Of a stretch of DNA of 10,490 bases, positions 1-8,267 are shown one piece after another. This DNA is from an uncultured Granulosicoccaceae bacterium. Its GTDB lineage: Bacteria; Pseudomonadota; Gammaproteobacteria; CALCKW01. The DNA lies in contig CALDHJ010000051.1 of NCBI GenBank assembly GCA_937941555.1, positions 1 to 10,490 of the forward strand. The letters are read 5' to 3'. Both the position numbers and the translations under genes were made by a program. How positions within the stretch are numbered: the first letter of the stretch is position 1; the number at the start of each line of letters is the position of its first letter. The notes below the pieces were generated by a model. That model saw only the letters and a program-made list of their open reading frames with translations, was not told the origin of the DNA and did no database searches.

Positions 1-1696
1 AGAAGCGGTCCAGCACCGGCATGAGGTACACATCCAGGCGCACGACATCTAGCCCCCGCCAGGCGATGATCATCAGCGCCAATCCGGAGGTCTTGCCAAG
101 CCAATCCGATCGCTGTTTGCGTTCGACCATGAGCAGCTCGATGCCGTAGAGCATCACCACCAGCGCGACGATGAAAATCGGCACACTGAATTGGCCAACC
201 GGGAGGAAATCTGCAAAGAAGATGCTGCACAGCACCACGAACAGCAACAGGTAGTCGAGAGATGTGACCCGAAACTCTTCCTTTCGCCGCCGCGGTGAAA
301 AGCGGATTGCCACCGCCACACACAGCGCAACCGCAATGTAGTAGCCCATCTCGAACATCGGCGCCCAGTCGCGCTGCCAGCCACTGCGGTCCCAGGCACA
401 GAGGTACACCACGAAGACGGTGACGGTGTAGACCGCGAGCCGACGTGGCGTGGACCCGAGGCTACGCCGCAAAAACGACTGCAACGCAACCGGAATCAAC
501 AGAATCAGCGCGACAAACCCGTAATCGATGTCGACGTCGTCAATCAGCAGCGTCACGGCCACCAGATAGACCGGAATCAGGAATTCGAGTGCACGCCGTG
601 GGAACACCACCAACAGCTTCTTGCGCAGTGTCTTGTCGATATCACCCGACATGTCGATCAGCTGGCCGAACTGAAGCCCCGATTCGTGTGCCCGCCAGTC
701 GCGGCGTTCAGCTGAGGTGAGCAACAACAGAAAAACACCACAGATGCCCGCGTAGGCGGCGAGAATCACCAGATCATGCGCGTGGCGCAACAACAGCCCG
801 GACAGGACCATTGCCGCGTGCAGCACATAGATAATTGTCACCGTTTCCTTGTGCACGAATCCGCGATCGAGCAAACGGTGGTGAATATGGTGTTTGGAGG
901 CCTTGAAGATCGGCTGTTTGTTGCGCAGCCGGACGTACAACACCAGGAAGAAATCGAACACCGGCAACCCGAGCAACGGCAGCATCGCCGCTGCACTGAG
1001 TTCGGTGTCGGCGTATTGCGTGAGCCAAATCGCGAGAAACCCGACAACGAAGCCGAGAAACTGCGCGCCACTGTCGCCCATGAACACCCGCGCCGGGTGG
1101 GTGTTATAGCGCAGAAACCCCAGCACGCCGCCAACCGCTGCCAAGGCCACGATCAACAGCACCGAAGACTCGGCGAGGTAGGCCAGCAAGGCAATGCCCG
1201 CGAGCGTCAGCAACGACTCCCCACCCGCCAGGCCGTCAAGTCCATCAGACTGGTTGGTAGCGTTGATCATCGCCACCAGGCACACAATCGTGATGCCCAT
1301 GGAGAGGGCCACCGGAGGCTGCCACTCGACAAATACCGGGTATTGGCTGATGAAGAAGTCGCCAAAGACAACCAGCGGCACCGCCGCGAGAAATTGCCCG
1401 ATGAACTTCATCTTCGGGCCCATCTCGTAGCGGTCGTCGAGCGCGCCAAAGAGCAGCAGGATCAAGCTACCGTAGATGAACACGCCCAACAGTGGCGTCA
1501 GGGTTGTCATCGCAAACAACGGAATGAGCGTGCCGAAGACAATTCCCCAGCCACCCACACGAGGAATCGGCTGCGCATGCACGCGACGACCACTGGGGTG
1601 ATCGACCATGCCCAGTCGCTCAGCGTGGCTCATCATGAAGGGCACCAACACCAGCGAAATGATCGTTGCAGCTGCGATGACGTAGAGATACTGCAT
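1..1696 (-). CDS. WecA/MraY-family polyprenyl-phosphate sugar-1-phosphate transferase with long membrane C-terminus (partial, 3' end outside window)
   Basis: This frame is open from ATG 1696 to the window edge (565 codons seen, no stop). The family transfers a sugar-1-phosphate from a UDP-sugar (often GlcNAc or a relative) to undecaprenyl phosphate on the inner membrane, starting repeat-unit synthesis. Visible family motifs: N-terminal membrane helix (about 3-22), PRVGGWG (45-51), the Asp pair in ALDDRY (85-90), NATNQSDGLDGLAGG (145-159, the Asp-rich catalytic loop), MGDSG (206-210) and the basic cytoplasmic signature KASKHHIHHRLLDRGF (265-280). The usual family length is about 350 residues. 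Here another 230 or more follow, with roughly six hydrophobic segments after residue 370. The start is the first ATG after an in-frame TGA (1702-1700). The Shine-Dalgarno is weak, so translation may depend on the gene 41 nt upstream. Family assignment is firm; sugar specificity is not visible. Confidence 0.9.
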   Translation of the reverse strand, partial: MQYLYVIAAATIISLVLVPFMMSHAERLGMVDHPSGRRVHAQPIPRVGGWGIVFGTLIPLFAMTTLTPLLGVFIYGSLILLLFGALDDRYEMGPKMKFIGQFLAAVPLVVFGDFFISQYPVFVEWQPPVALSMGITIVCLVAMINATNQSDGLDGLAGGESLLTLAGIALLAYLAESSVLLIVALAAVGGVLGFLRYNTHPARVFMGDSGAQFLGFVVGFLAIWLTQYADTELSAAAMLPLLGLPVFDFFLVLYVRLRNKQPIFKASKHHIHHRLLDRGFVHKETVTIIYVLHAAMVLSGLLLRHAHDLVILAAYAGICGVFLLLLTSAERRDWRAHESGLQFGQLIDMSGDIDKTLRKKLLVVFPRRALEFLIPVYLVAVTLLIDDVDIDYGFVALILLIPVALQSFLRRSLGSTPRRLAVYTVTVFVVYLCAWDRSGWQRDWAPMFEMGYYIAVALCVAVAIRFSPRRRKEEFRVTSLDYLLLFVVLCSIFFADFLPVGQFSVPIFIVALVVMLYGIELLMVERKQRSDWLGKTSGLALMIIAWRGLDVVRLDVYLMPVLDRF

Positions 1697-1737
1697 CGAT
1701 CAGGTGTCCGTTTGCCTTGGCGTGTACATCAAATCAA

Positions 1738-3018
1738 TCAACCAAACGTCTTGGACTGTTCAAGTCGCAACTGATCGACGAGGCGGCCTTCCGGCACGAC
1801 AACATCATCGTAGGAAATGATCGCATCCTTCGCGATAGCCCGCTTGAGGACACAGCCTTCGCTGAGACTCATGGGCAACGCGTTGAGCGATGTGCTGGTC
1901 TTGTAGTTATCGATACTGCCGAAACAATGATAGCCGCCGATGCCGTCGAGCGTCTCCCCTTCTGCCAGATCGGTTTTGGCGACAGTCAGGACATCCGCCA
2001 CCGGACCTGCCAGCGGCGCGGCCGCAGCGTCCTCAAACAGCACCGCCCGAGCAACGGTCAATGGCGTTTCCAGGTGTGGCAGGTGATAGGGCACATAGAA
2101 CGTGTAGAGCGGCCCCTCCCCCATTTTCAAATAACTCGCGTATTGCTGCAGTATCGGGTTTTCATTGTACCCGAGCACGAACACGCCCGGACCCGGTTCG
2201 GCGCCGAGAATGTAGTCCACCATGCCACCATCGCGCAGCTGATCAAGATCGAAGAGATCTGGTGCTTCGGTGACGTGCTTGCATTCAGGGCCGTACATCC
2301 CACGCGTACCGACCTTGAAACCGGTAGCATTGGCAACGACCACCATCTCCATGGAGATTTTGGTCCCATCGGCAAACGAGGTGATCATTTTCGGCTTCTG
2401 TTTGACCCGATCGGCGAACTCCTTTTGCGTCGCCGGTGTCCGGTAGTTGTCCTGAAGCCCCTTGATGTTGCCGCACATCAGCGGCTCGTAGCCGATGCTC
2501 TTGACCCAGCGGTAGAGGTTCATGACCACGCCGGGCTGATCGCCGTCGCAATTGGTGATGGTGACACCCTGCTGATCGGCATACCGTTTGAGAATCGGGC
2601 CAACCACCGCGTCGAGTTCGGCGTTGAGCAGAACCACGTGTTTACCATGCTCGATGGCCCGCAGGGTTACCTGAGCGCCGAACTCCACTTCCCCGGTCGA
2701 TTCGACAATGCAGTCGATGTTGCCGGCTTCGCAGAGCAGCATCGGATCGTCTGCTATCGCGGGACGTCCAGCCTCGATAGCCGCTTCCAGAGCCGCAACC
2801 GACGTCACGTGTTCGGGCTTGTCGACCCCCGCCTGCTCATAGGCTTGCGCCGCTGACGACAACGTGCGGTTGTAGACGGCACTTGCCTGCATGCCAGTGA
2901 TCGATTGAATGATGGTCAGTACGAGCCCACGGCCCATGTAGCCCGCGCCAATAACTCCGACGCGAACCGGTCGCCCCTCGGCCTCTCGCTTTGCCAGCGC
3001 CGTATCGACAATAATCAT
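1738..3018 (-). CDS. NAD(P)-dependent oxidoreductase, homoserine-dehydrogenase-like, with C-terminal SAF-like domain
   Basis: A 426-residue protein. Residues 18-30 (VRVGVIGAGYMGR) form a Rossmann dinucleotide-binding loop with GxGxxG at 24-29. A homoserine-dehydrogenase-like core follows, including the segment IDCIVESTGE near residue 103 and GKHVVLLNAELDA after it. The last 55 or so residues (from MSLSEGCVLKRAIAKDAI) resemble a SAF domain, as found at the end of this oxidoreductase family, whose members are sometimes misannotated as flagellar FlgA. The family is often seen in surface-polysaccharide clusters, but I know no assigned reaction for this member. Its position after the 3,5-epimerase suggests reduction or oxidation of a sugar-nucleotide intermediate (inference). 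ATG 3018 is preceded by AGGAG about six bases away, and the gap from the upstream gene is 10 nt, so it belongs to the same operon. It is not a true homoserine dehydrogenase on context. Confidence 0.85.
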   Translation of the reverse strand: MIIVDTALAKREAEGRPVRVGVIGAGYMGRGLVLTIIQSITGMQASAVYNRTLSSAAQAYEQAGVDKPEHVTSVAALEAAIEAGRPAIADDPMLLCEAGNIDCIVESTGEVEFGAQVTLRAIEHGKHVVLLNAELDAVVGPILKRYADQQGVTITNCDGDQPGVVMNLYRWVKSIGYEPLMCGNIKGLQDNYRTPATQKEFADRVKQKPKMITSFADGTKISMEMVVVANATGFKVGTRGMYGPECKHVTEAPDLFDLDQLRDGGMVDYILGAEPGPGVFVLGYNENPILQQYASYLKMGEGPLYTFYVPYHLPHLETPLTVARAVLFEDAAAAPLAGPVADVLTVAKTDLAEGETLDGIGGYHCFGSIDNYKTSTSLNALPMSLSEGCVLKRAIAKDAIISYDDVVVPEGRLVDQLRLEQSKTFG

Positions 3019-3028
3019 GCTCTCTCCT

Positions 3029-3568
3029 TCAATCTCGTGCGCTGTAGGCAGGCCACTGAGTGTCCTTGTCGGACAAGGTCAGCCCGTCGGTTATCGGCCA
3101 CTCGATGGCAAAGGTGGGATCGTTCCAGCAGTAGCCCTGCTCCGAGCCAGGTGCGTAGGCCGCGCTGACCATGTAGTGCATCTCGGTGTCGTCTTCGAGA
3201 GTCAGATACCCGTGAGCGAAACCCTTGGGCACGAACAACATGTTGCCTTGCGCGGCGTCGAGTTCGATGCCGAACCAGGAGCCGCGGGTCGCGGAATCCG
3301 GCCGCAGATCCACAGCGACGTCGAAAGCCCGGCCTCGGGTACACCGCACCAGCTTGTCCTCGGCATCTTGCCCACGTTGAAAGTGCAGACCTCTTAGCGT
3401 CCCGCGCGTTCGCGAGGTCGCAGCATTTGCCTGCTCGATATGTGCACACAATCCGTGCGCCGCAAATTCCGCCGTGCAGAACACCCGTGCAAAGTGGCCG
3501 CGGTCATCGCCGCGGCGCTCCTGTTCGATGACAAAGCAACCCGAAAGCGGGGTTTCCGTGAATTTCAT
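3029..3568 (-). CDS. RmlC/RfbC-like nucleotide-4-keto-sugar 3,5-epimerase family protein
   Basis: A 179-residue cupin of the RmlC family (usual length about 180), which epimerises C3 and/or C5 of nucleotide-linked 4-keto sugars. Diagnostic residues are in place: DDRGHFARVF (21-30), catalytic His62 in RGTLRGLHFQ, Lys72 in EDKLVRC, FAHGYLTL (118-124), Tyr132 in HYMV, and SDKD (166-169). I start it at ATG 3568, because its N-terminus MKFTETPLSG matches the family start and it lies 4 nt after the stop of the preceding dehydrogenase. An upstream ATG at 3592 would overlap that gene by 20 nt and has no ribosome site. The classical substrate is dTDP-4-keto-6-deoxyglucose, but no RmlA, RmlB or RmlD is in the window. 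The substrate here is more likely a product of the neighbouring SDR (inference), so I give no gene symbol. Confidence 0.88.
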   Translation of the reverse strand: MKFTETPLSGCFVIEQERRGDDRGHFARVFCTAEFAAHGLCAHIEQANAATSRTRGTLRGLHFQRGQDAEDKLVRCTRGRAFDVAVDLRPDSATRGSWFGIELDAAQGNMLFVPKGFAHGYLTLEDDTEMHYMVSAAYAPGSEQGYCWNDPTFAIEWPITDGLTLSDKDTQWPAYSARD

Positions 3569-3572
3569 GGGC

Positions 3573-4910
3573 CTAGAGTCCGATGCCTTCATATCGCGGC
3601 ACGGAATCCTTGGCCAGCATGCGCCGCCCGTCGATTACAACCGGTGGTGAATCCATACTCGATACCAGCGCCGGCAGGCCCGCAAATTCGTCCCAGCGGG
3701 TCATCAGCAGAATCGCCTCCACGCCATCGAGCGCCGCCGCCATGCTCGGTGCGTAGTGGATGTCGAGGCCGGAGAAGGTGTGGCGCGCCTCATCGACCGC
3801 AATGGGATCAAAGGCCTGGATGATGGCCCCCTCCTCTGCCAGCGTCTGCACCACCGGAATGGCGGGCGATTCACGCATGTCGTCGGTGCCAGGCTTGAAC
3901 GCGAGCCCGAGCACGGCGACCTTGACACCTTTGCGGTTGGCGATGTGCTTGTCGAGCAACTCGATCATCTTGGCCGGCTGCTCGGCATTGACCGAGACCA
4001 CCGCGTCGAGCAACGCCATGTCACGGCCGTGCCGTTTGCCGTGTGCAATCAGGGCCTTGACGTCCTTGGGAAAGCAGCTGCCACCAAAGCCGCAACCGGC
4101 TTCGAGGTAGGTGTTGGAACTTGGCGACACGCGAGTGCCGTCGGCCATGATCGGCGAGAACCGCTTGTCGAGGTGCACGCCGCGCATGACCTCCTGTGCA
4201 TCGATCTCACCAATGCTCGCGCAGAGGTTGCCGATTTCGTTCGAAAAGGAAATCAGGGTTGCGAGCAGCGAGTTCGCCGCGTACTTGATCATCTCGGCCG
4301 TCTTCGGGTTGGTACGGACGATTTCCACACCTTCGAAAGGCGCATACACCGCCGCGAGCATGTCTCGCGCCTTCTCGTCGTTGCCGCCGACGACAATGCG
4401 GTCGGGGTTCATGAAATCCGAGATGGCATCGCCTTCGCGAAGGAATTCCGGGTTCATGCCGACGCCGAAGTGCACGCCGGCTTTCTTGTTCGACTCGCGC
4501 TCGAGAATCGGCAACACGACATCGTCCGTTGTGCCAGGCACCACAGTGCTCTTGACCACGACCATGTGGTATTCATCTCGCTCGCGCAACGCAAAGCCGA
4601 TCTCGCGCGCGACCTGACGAATGAAGCTAACGTCGATTGCGCTGCCGTCGAAAGGCGTGCCGACCGCTATCAGCGACAAATCACTCGCAATCACGGCCTC
4701 GCGCAAGTCGGTGCTGGCGCGCAACCGTTTGCCGATATTGTCTTTCAGCAGCGCTTCCAGACCGATTTCGTAAATCGGTGGCTCGCCACGGTTGATCTTG
4801 TCGACTTTCTCCTGATCCAGGTCAACACAGATCACGTCGTGGCCTTTTGCCGCCAGGCAGACGCCCGACACCAGTCCCACATACCCCGTTCCGGCCACTG
4901 CAATTTTCAT
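3573..4910 (-). CDS. ugd: UDP-glucose/nucleotide-sugar 6-dehydrogenase
   Basis: A 445-residue member of the UDP-glucose/GDP-mannose dehydrogenase family, which oxidises C6 of a nucleotide sugar twice with NAD+ to give a uronate. The N-terminal Rossmann loop is GTGYVGL (7-13). The catalytic set is visible: NPEFLREG (153-160), Lys209 and Asn213 in KYAAN, and the nucleophile Cys279 in GCGFGGSCFPKD (272-283). The C-terminal domain has LGLAFKPGTDDMRESP. Length is normal. ATG 4910 overlaps the preceding stop in a TGATG junction, with GGAGG seven bases upstream, so it is translationally coupled to the SDR. UDP-glucose is the default substrate and UDP-glucuronate the default product. Because the operon starts with a CDP-glucose synthase, a CDP-sugar cannot be excluded; the sequence does not decide this. 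Confidence 0.93.
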   Translation of the reverse strand: MKIAVAGTGYVGLVSGVCLAAKGHDVICVDLDQEKVDKINRGEPPIYEIGLEALLKDNIGKRLRASTDLREAVIASDLSLIAVGTPFDGSAIDVSFIRQVAREIGFALRERDEYHMVVVKSTVVPGTTDDVVLPILERESNKKAGVHFGVGMNPEFLREGDAISDFMNPDRIVVGGNDEKARDMLAAVYAPFEGVEIVRTNPKTAEMIKYAANSLLATLISFSNEIGNLCASIGEIDAQEVMRGVHLDKRFSPIMADGTRVSPSSNTYLEAGCGFGGSCFPKDVKALIAHGKRHGRDMALLDAVVSVNAEQPAKMIELLDKHIANRKGVKVAVLGLAFKPGTDDMRESPAIPVVQTLAEEGAIIQAFDPIAVDEARHTFSGLDIHYAPSMAAALDGVEAILLMTRWDEFAGLPALVSSMDSPPVVIDGRRMLAKDSVPRYEGIGL

Positions 4911-6043
4911 CAGGCGTCCTCCGCCTCGCGGTTGCCGCTATACCACACGAGTGCGCGTTGCAAACCGTCATCGATGCCGATGCCCGGCTCGTAGTTCAGG
5001 TGCTCACGTGCCTTGTCAATGATCGGACAACGTCGGTTGGGGTTGTCGGTGAGGTAGTCCTTGTCGTCACTCTCGCCCAGCACGAGCTTGCCGTTGTAGC
5101 CCCAAAGCGTTTCGCCCAACGCAATCACGCGCTCGGCGAGCTCTCGCATCGAGATCTCGGGGGTGTCGATGCCGATGTTGTACGACTCCCCGTTCTGACC
5201 AACGAGCAAAATCTTGTAGTAGCCGACAATGGCATCGGCGATGTAGCAGAAGGTCCTTGTTGGTGCGCCGTCCGAGAGCATCACGATGTCTTCGTTGTTC
5301 AGCACATTGCGCACGAAATCCGGCAACACGCGGCGATCGGATATCTTGAGGCCCGGCCCGTAGTTGTTGAACGGCCGTGCAATGCGCACCGGCAGGTCGT
5401 ATTGCTGCGCGAAATTCACGCACAATGTCTCGCCGTATCGCTTGGATTCGTCGTAACACGCCCGCGGACCGGTGCACGACACGTTGCCGCGGTAGGTTTC
5501 AGGCGTGGGAATGTTGTCGCCGGTCGGGTCGCCGTAGATTTCACTTGTCGAGTAGTAGAGGAACCCGCCAAGCGGCTTGCCGGCCTTGCCCTGCGCGTGG
5601 GTGTAGTCGAGCAATTGACGCAAGCCGTTGACGTTCGCGTCCATGGTTTCAATCGGAAACTTCCGATAAAACATCGGGGACGCAATGCTCGCGGCGTGAA
5701 TAATCCAGTCGACATCACCGAGGTCGTACGGCAAGGGCTCGATCACATCGTACTTTTGAACCGTGAGGTTGGCGTCACCCTCCAGCGCCGTGAGCCACTC
5801 GGGCACACCGCGAATGAAGTTGTCGTACACCAACACCTGAACCGGCTTGCTCGCACGGGTCTGATTCCAGTGCAGTGCGGCCTGGACCAGGTAGTAGCCG
5901 AGGAAGCCCGCACCGCCGGTGATCAGCAAGCGCTTGCCGTCGAGTTTGGGAAATTCCTGCGCCAACTTGTCGCAGATGTATTCGAGGTCCGCCTGAACCA
6001 CATCGTTCGCAGTGTGCATCGTGTCCATTTCGTTCCGGTCCAT
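4910..6043 (-). CDS. Extended SDR, UDP-glucuronate decarboxylase (UXS)-like NAD-dependent epimerase/dehydratase
   Basis: A 377-residue extended short-chain dehydrogenase. Residues 42-49 (TGGAGFLG) bind NAD, STSEIYGDP (165-173) carries the Thr/Ser-Glu active-site signature, and Tyr197/Lys201 in CYDESK form the catalytic YxxxK. The stretch GPRACYDESKR followed by RPFNNYGP closely resembles UDP-glucuronate decarboxylases (UDP-xylose synthases) and the related bacterial UDP-apiose synthase group. It does not resemble CDP-glucose 4,6-dehydratase RfbG. About 35 residues precede the Rossmann domain. The start is chosen at ATG 6043 because it overlaps the rfbF stop in TGATG, as at the next junction. 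A GTG at 6046 or ATGs at 6028 and 6019 are alternatives. Together with the downstream 6-dehydrogenase it could convert a nucleotide-glucuronate to a 4-keto-pentose or pentose. The nucleotide (UDP or CDP) is unknown. Confidence 0.88.
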   Translation of the reverse strand: MDRNEMDTMHTANDVVQADLEYICDKLAQEFPKLDGKRLLITGGAGFLGYYLVQAALHWNQTRASKPVQVLVYDNFIRGVPEWLTALEGDANLTVQKYDVIEPLPYDLGDVDWIIHAASIASPMFYRKFPIETMDANVNGLRQLLDYTHAQGKAGKPLGGFLYYSTSEIYGDPTGDNIPTPETYRGNVSCTGPRACYDESKRYGETLCVNFAQQYDLPVRIARPFNNYGPGLKISDRRVLPDFVRNVLNNEDIVMLSDGAPTRTFCYIADAIVGYYKILLVGQNGESYNIGIDTPEISMRELAERVIALGETLWGYNGKLVLGESDDKDYLTDNPNRRCPIIDKAREHLNYEPGIGIDDGLQRALVWYSGNREAEDA

Positions 6044-6816
6044 CACCAGATTTTCCAGGGGGCCTTCTGGGTTGCCCAGAGCTCCTCAAGTTGCATTTTG
6101 TCTCGCAGCGTATCCATCGGCTGCCAGAATCCGTCGTGCCGAAACGCCGAGAGCTCGCCCTCTTGAGCCAGGCGCTCCATCGGTTCCCGCTCCCAGGTCG
6201 TGTGATCGCCTTCGATGTAGTCAATCACGCTCGGTTCGAGCACGAAGTAGCCACCGTTGATGTAGGCACTGCCGCCCGTGGGCTTCTCACGAAAGCTCGA
6301 GACGCGCGTTTCGCCGTCAATCAAACTGAACGCGCCAAATCGACCCGGCGGCTGCACGGCAGTCATGGAAGCCTTGGTCCCGTTTTGCGCATGAAAGGCG
6401 AGCAAGGCGGTGATGTCGACATCGCCGACACCGTCTCCGTAGGTGAAACAGAATGTTTCATCGCCGATGTAATCGCGAACACGGCGCAGTCGCCCGCCAG
6501 TCAGTGAACCCTCGCCGGTGTCAACACAGCTCACTTTCCAGGGTTCGGCGTTGCTGTGGTGCACCGCCATGGTGTTTTCCTTCAGGTTGAAGGTCATGTC
6601 GGCGTGGTAGAGGAAATAGTTGGCGAAGTACTCCTTGATCACGTTGCCCTTGTAGCCGCAGCAGATGACGAACTCGTCTACCCCGTGCGCCGCGTAGGTC
6701 TTCATGATGTGCCAAAGAATTGGCATACCACCGACCTCAACCATCGGCTTGGGCCGAATTGCGGTCTCTTCCGACAAACGGGTACCCAGCCCGCCAGCCA
6801 ATATCACGGCTTTCAT
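6043..6816 (-). CDS. rfbF: Glucose-1-phosphate cytidylyltransferase
   Basis: A 257-residue nucleotidyltransferase that makes CDP-glucose and pyrophosphate from CTP and glucose-1-phosphate in the cytoplasm. The signature [18 protein letters not shown] spans residues 8-25, and metal/nucleotide-binding Asp residues sit in [11 protein letters not shown] (124-134). Length and overall sequence (for example the region around [14 protein letters not shown], 51-64) match RfbF rather than the glucose-1-phosphate uridylyl- or thymidylyltransferases. ATG 6816 has GGAG seven bases upstream. This is the first gene of the sugar cassette, lies downstream of a sigma-54-like promoter, and its TGA overlaps the next ATG by one base. 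The usual partner, the CDP-glucose 4,6-dehydratase RfbG, is not in the window. Confidence 0.95.
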   Translation of the reverse strand: MKAVILAGGLGTRLSEETAIRPKPMVEVGGMPILWHIMKTYAAHGVDEFVICCGYKGNVIKEYFANYFLYHADMTFNLKENTMAVHHSNAEPWKVSCVDTGEGSLTGGRLRRVRDYIGDETFCFTYGDGVGDVDITALLAFHAQNGTKASMTAVQPPGRFGAFSLIDGETRVSSFREKPTGGSAYINGGYFVLEPSVIDYIEGDHTTWEREPMERLAQEGELSAFRHDGFWQPMDTLRDKMQLEELWATQKAPWKIW

Positions 6817-6906
6817 GTTTGTCTCCGGCTAACCAATAGACTTCAGACGCCGCGCGGTAGTGCACCACGGCGGTGTGAAGTCACTGTTGAAACACAGATG
6901 GTTCGA

Positions 6907-6923
6907 TGCAAGGCATACGCCAA
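6907..6923 (-). promoter_or_regulatory. Putative sigma-54 (RpoN) -24/-12 promoter for the sugar cassette
   Basis: Read on the minus strand, TTGGCGTATGCCTTGCA has the -24 GG (6921-6920) and -12 GC (6909-6908) separated by exactly ten bases, with TTGGC and TTGCA both matching the consensus blocks; only the inner ACG is altered. It lies between the barrel gene stop and rfbF, so a transcript starting near 6896 would have a leader of about 80 nt. Sigma-54 control would require an enhancer-binding activator whose site may lie upstream inside the barrel gene. Sigma-54 and the PrsK/PrsR two-component system are known partners of exosortase-associated EPS loci, which makes the call plausible. It rests on one motif only. 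Confidence 0.5.
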
Positions 6924-6963
6924 CCGCCTGGCCCACAAAGGCCGGCCCATCGAGGGAAATCGG

Positions 6964-8217
6964 CTATCGACCACCCTGTAATGGACGCGAATACGTCACG
7001 CCTACAAAGCCCGCCGTACTGACCCCGGATGTGGCGACGTTGTCGCGCTTTTCCCGGCGATACCGCAGTCCGGCGTCGAGCACCCACCATCGCTTGAAGC
7101 GCCAATTGACCGAGGGCTCGAGCGCGAGGAATCGGCGATCGGCATTCGCGTTGTCTCGCAACGCCTTGTTCTGGAAAAGCTTGTTGCGCCACGTCAAGGT
7201 GACGAGCTCTGAGTACTGGTGAACGGCGTTGAGGATGAGCTCGTCAGCCAGGACCACATCACCCGAGCCGCTGGGGAACAGCGTGCGGCCCACACGCCCG
7301 GCATAGGTCGTGCGGCCGGTCGAGCGATTGGCCTCGATCTGCGCCAACACGCCATCGTCGGACCCGCTTTGAGCGTCGGAATCGAAATCGGTGTTGCGAA
7401 AGGCGGCCCGGAAAGCGATGTCGGATGTCTCCGAGAAGCGATGGCGGAAACCGGCACCAAGCAATTGCGTCTGGTAGCTGAATTCCGAGCTGTCGGAGTT
7501 GTAGTCCTGTAGTTCGAGGTCGGTCCACCAGCTGTTTATCGGGTTCAGATCCCTCTCGTACTGGGCGTTGATGCCGGTGCTGACGAAATCCACAAGGTTC
7601 GTCGTGACGATGAAGCTGCCACGCTGAAATTCAACGTTGTCGTGCTCGACAGATGAGATGTCACCGCTGACCCGTACACGCGAGACTGGCGACAGCTGAT
7701 ACAGGTAGCTCGGCGCGATCGACAAGCGCCCACGCCGCACATCCTCGCGGCTCAGCCCGCTTTCGACGTCTTCCGGCAGCACCAAGGTCCCGGCATCCAG
7801 GCTGATGTCCTGCAGGAGGGAATCGTCACGGTAAGTCGCCTGCAAACGCCATTCATAGCGGGGCTGCACATGCCGCGTGTCGTAACGCAGCGTGATGTCG
7901 ACCCGGTCGTCAAGCTCGGATTGATTGTCGTCGAATGAAAACGCGTCAAGACGAATGCCCGCCGAGCTTTGTATGGCTGGCGACAACCGCACCGCCGACA
8001 ACCCGACGCTGGCCTTCAAGCTTGTCACTTCGAGTTTGTCTTCGTCGACGTTGTTGAGTTTGAAGTTGTCATCAAACCCCAGCTGGGCACCGTACGAGGT
8101 TTCCAATTGCCACGCATTGGCAAACGCGGGGGTCACGCCGGACGACAACGTCACCACACTCACATATAAAACGCTGCGCACCACTTTTGCAGTGGCGTGC
8201 ACAGGGAACATTGCCAT
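6964..8217 (-). CDS. Putative outer-membrane beta-barrel protein of an EPS locus
   Basis: With the chosen start the protein has 417 residues. An N-terminal signal peptide (about 1-33) has basic residues, a hydrophobic run VVRSVLYVSVVTL and a likely cut after PAFA. The mature part is rich in alternating polar/aromatic strands, with stretches such as DITLRYDTRH, YEWRLQATYRDD and LTWRNKLFQN. It resembles the outer-membrane barrel proteins of EPS clusters (EpsL-like or BBP2 type), presumably helping polysaccharide cross or assemble at the outer membrane. The C-terminus (GVTYSRPLQGGR) does not end in the aromatic residue typical of barrels. ATG 8217 is preferred over ATG 8265: it has GGAG eight bases upstream and puts the signal peptide at the N-terminus, while the 8265 ATG sits directly after the terminator T-run. 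The family call is by general character; the specific role is inferred from context. Confidence 0.75.
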   Translation of the reverse strand: MAMFPVHATAKVVRSVLYVSVVTLSSGVTPAFANAWQLETSYGAQLGFDDNFKLNNVDEDKLEVTSLKASVGLSAVRLSPAIQSSAGIRLDAFSFDDNQSELDDRVDITLRYDTRHVQPRYEWRLQATYRDDSLLQDISLDAGTLVLPEDVESGLSREDVRRGRLSIAPSYLYQLSPVSRVRVSGDISSVEHDNVEFQRGSFIVTTNLVDFVSTGINAQYERDLNPINSWWTDLELQDYNSDSSEFSYQTQLLGAGFRHRFSETSDIAFRAAFRNTDFDSDAQSGSDDGVLAQIEANRSTGRTTYAGRVGRTLFPSGSGDVVLADELILNAVHQYSELVTLTWRNKLFQNKALRDNANADRRFLALEPSVNWRFKRWWVLDAGLRYRREKRDNVATSGVSTAGFVGVTYSRPLQGGR

Positions 8218-8267
8218 ACCCGGGGCTCCATCAATTCGCTGATCTACCCGAATTCTAGAGGGCATCC

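Noticed and set aside
776..1774. Plus-strand open frame of 332 codons
   Set aside because: It lies antisense to the WecA-like gene, whose family motifs are unmistakable; its product is His/Gln/Arg-rich with no domain.
1717..2856. Plus-strand open frame of 379 codons
   Set aside because: It is the antisense of the SAF oxidoreductase gene, a GC-rich shadow frame with no recognisable motif.
3756..6166. Two long plus-strand open frames (412 and 439 codons)
   Set aside because: They mirror the 6-dehydrogenase and SDR genes in the complementary frame and show no protein-family signature.
6930..6960. Possible terminator after the barrel gene (GGCC-rich short inverted repeat)
   Set aside because: The stem is only 4-5 bp or carries a mismatch, and no T-run follows.
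8218..8256. Overlapping TCTAGA/GAATTC and a CCCGGG that resemble a cloning polylinker
   Set aside because: The order and spacing do not match common polylinkers, and flanking sequence continues normal gene context; chance restriction sites are the simpler reading.
8218..8265. Longer start (ATG 8265) for the barrel protein
   Set aside because: It begins right after the terminator T-run, lacks a ribosome site and buries the signal peptide 16 residues inside; ATG 8217 is better.
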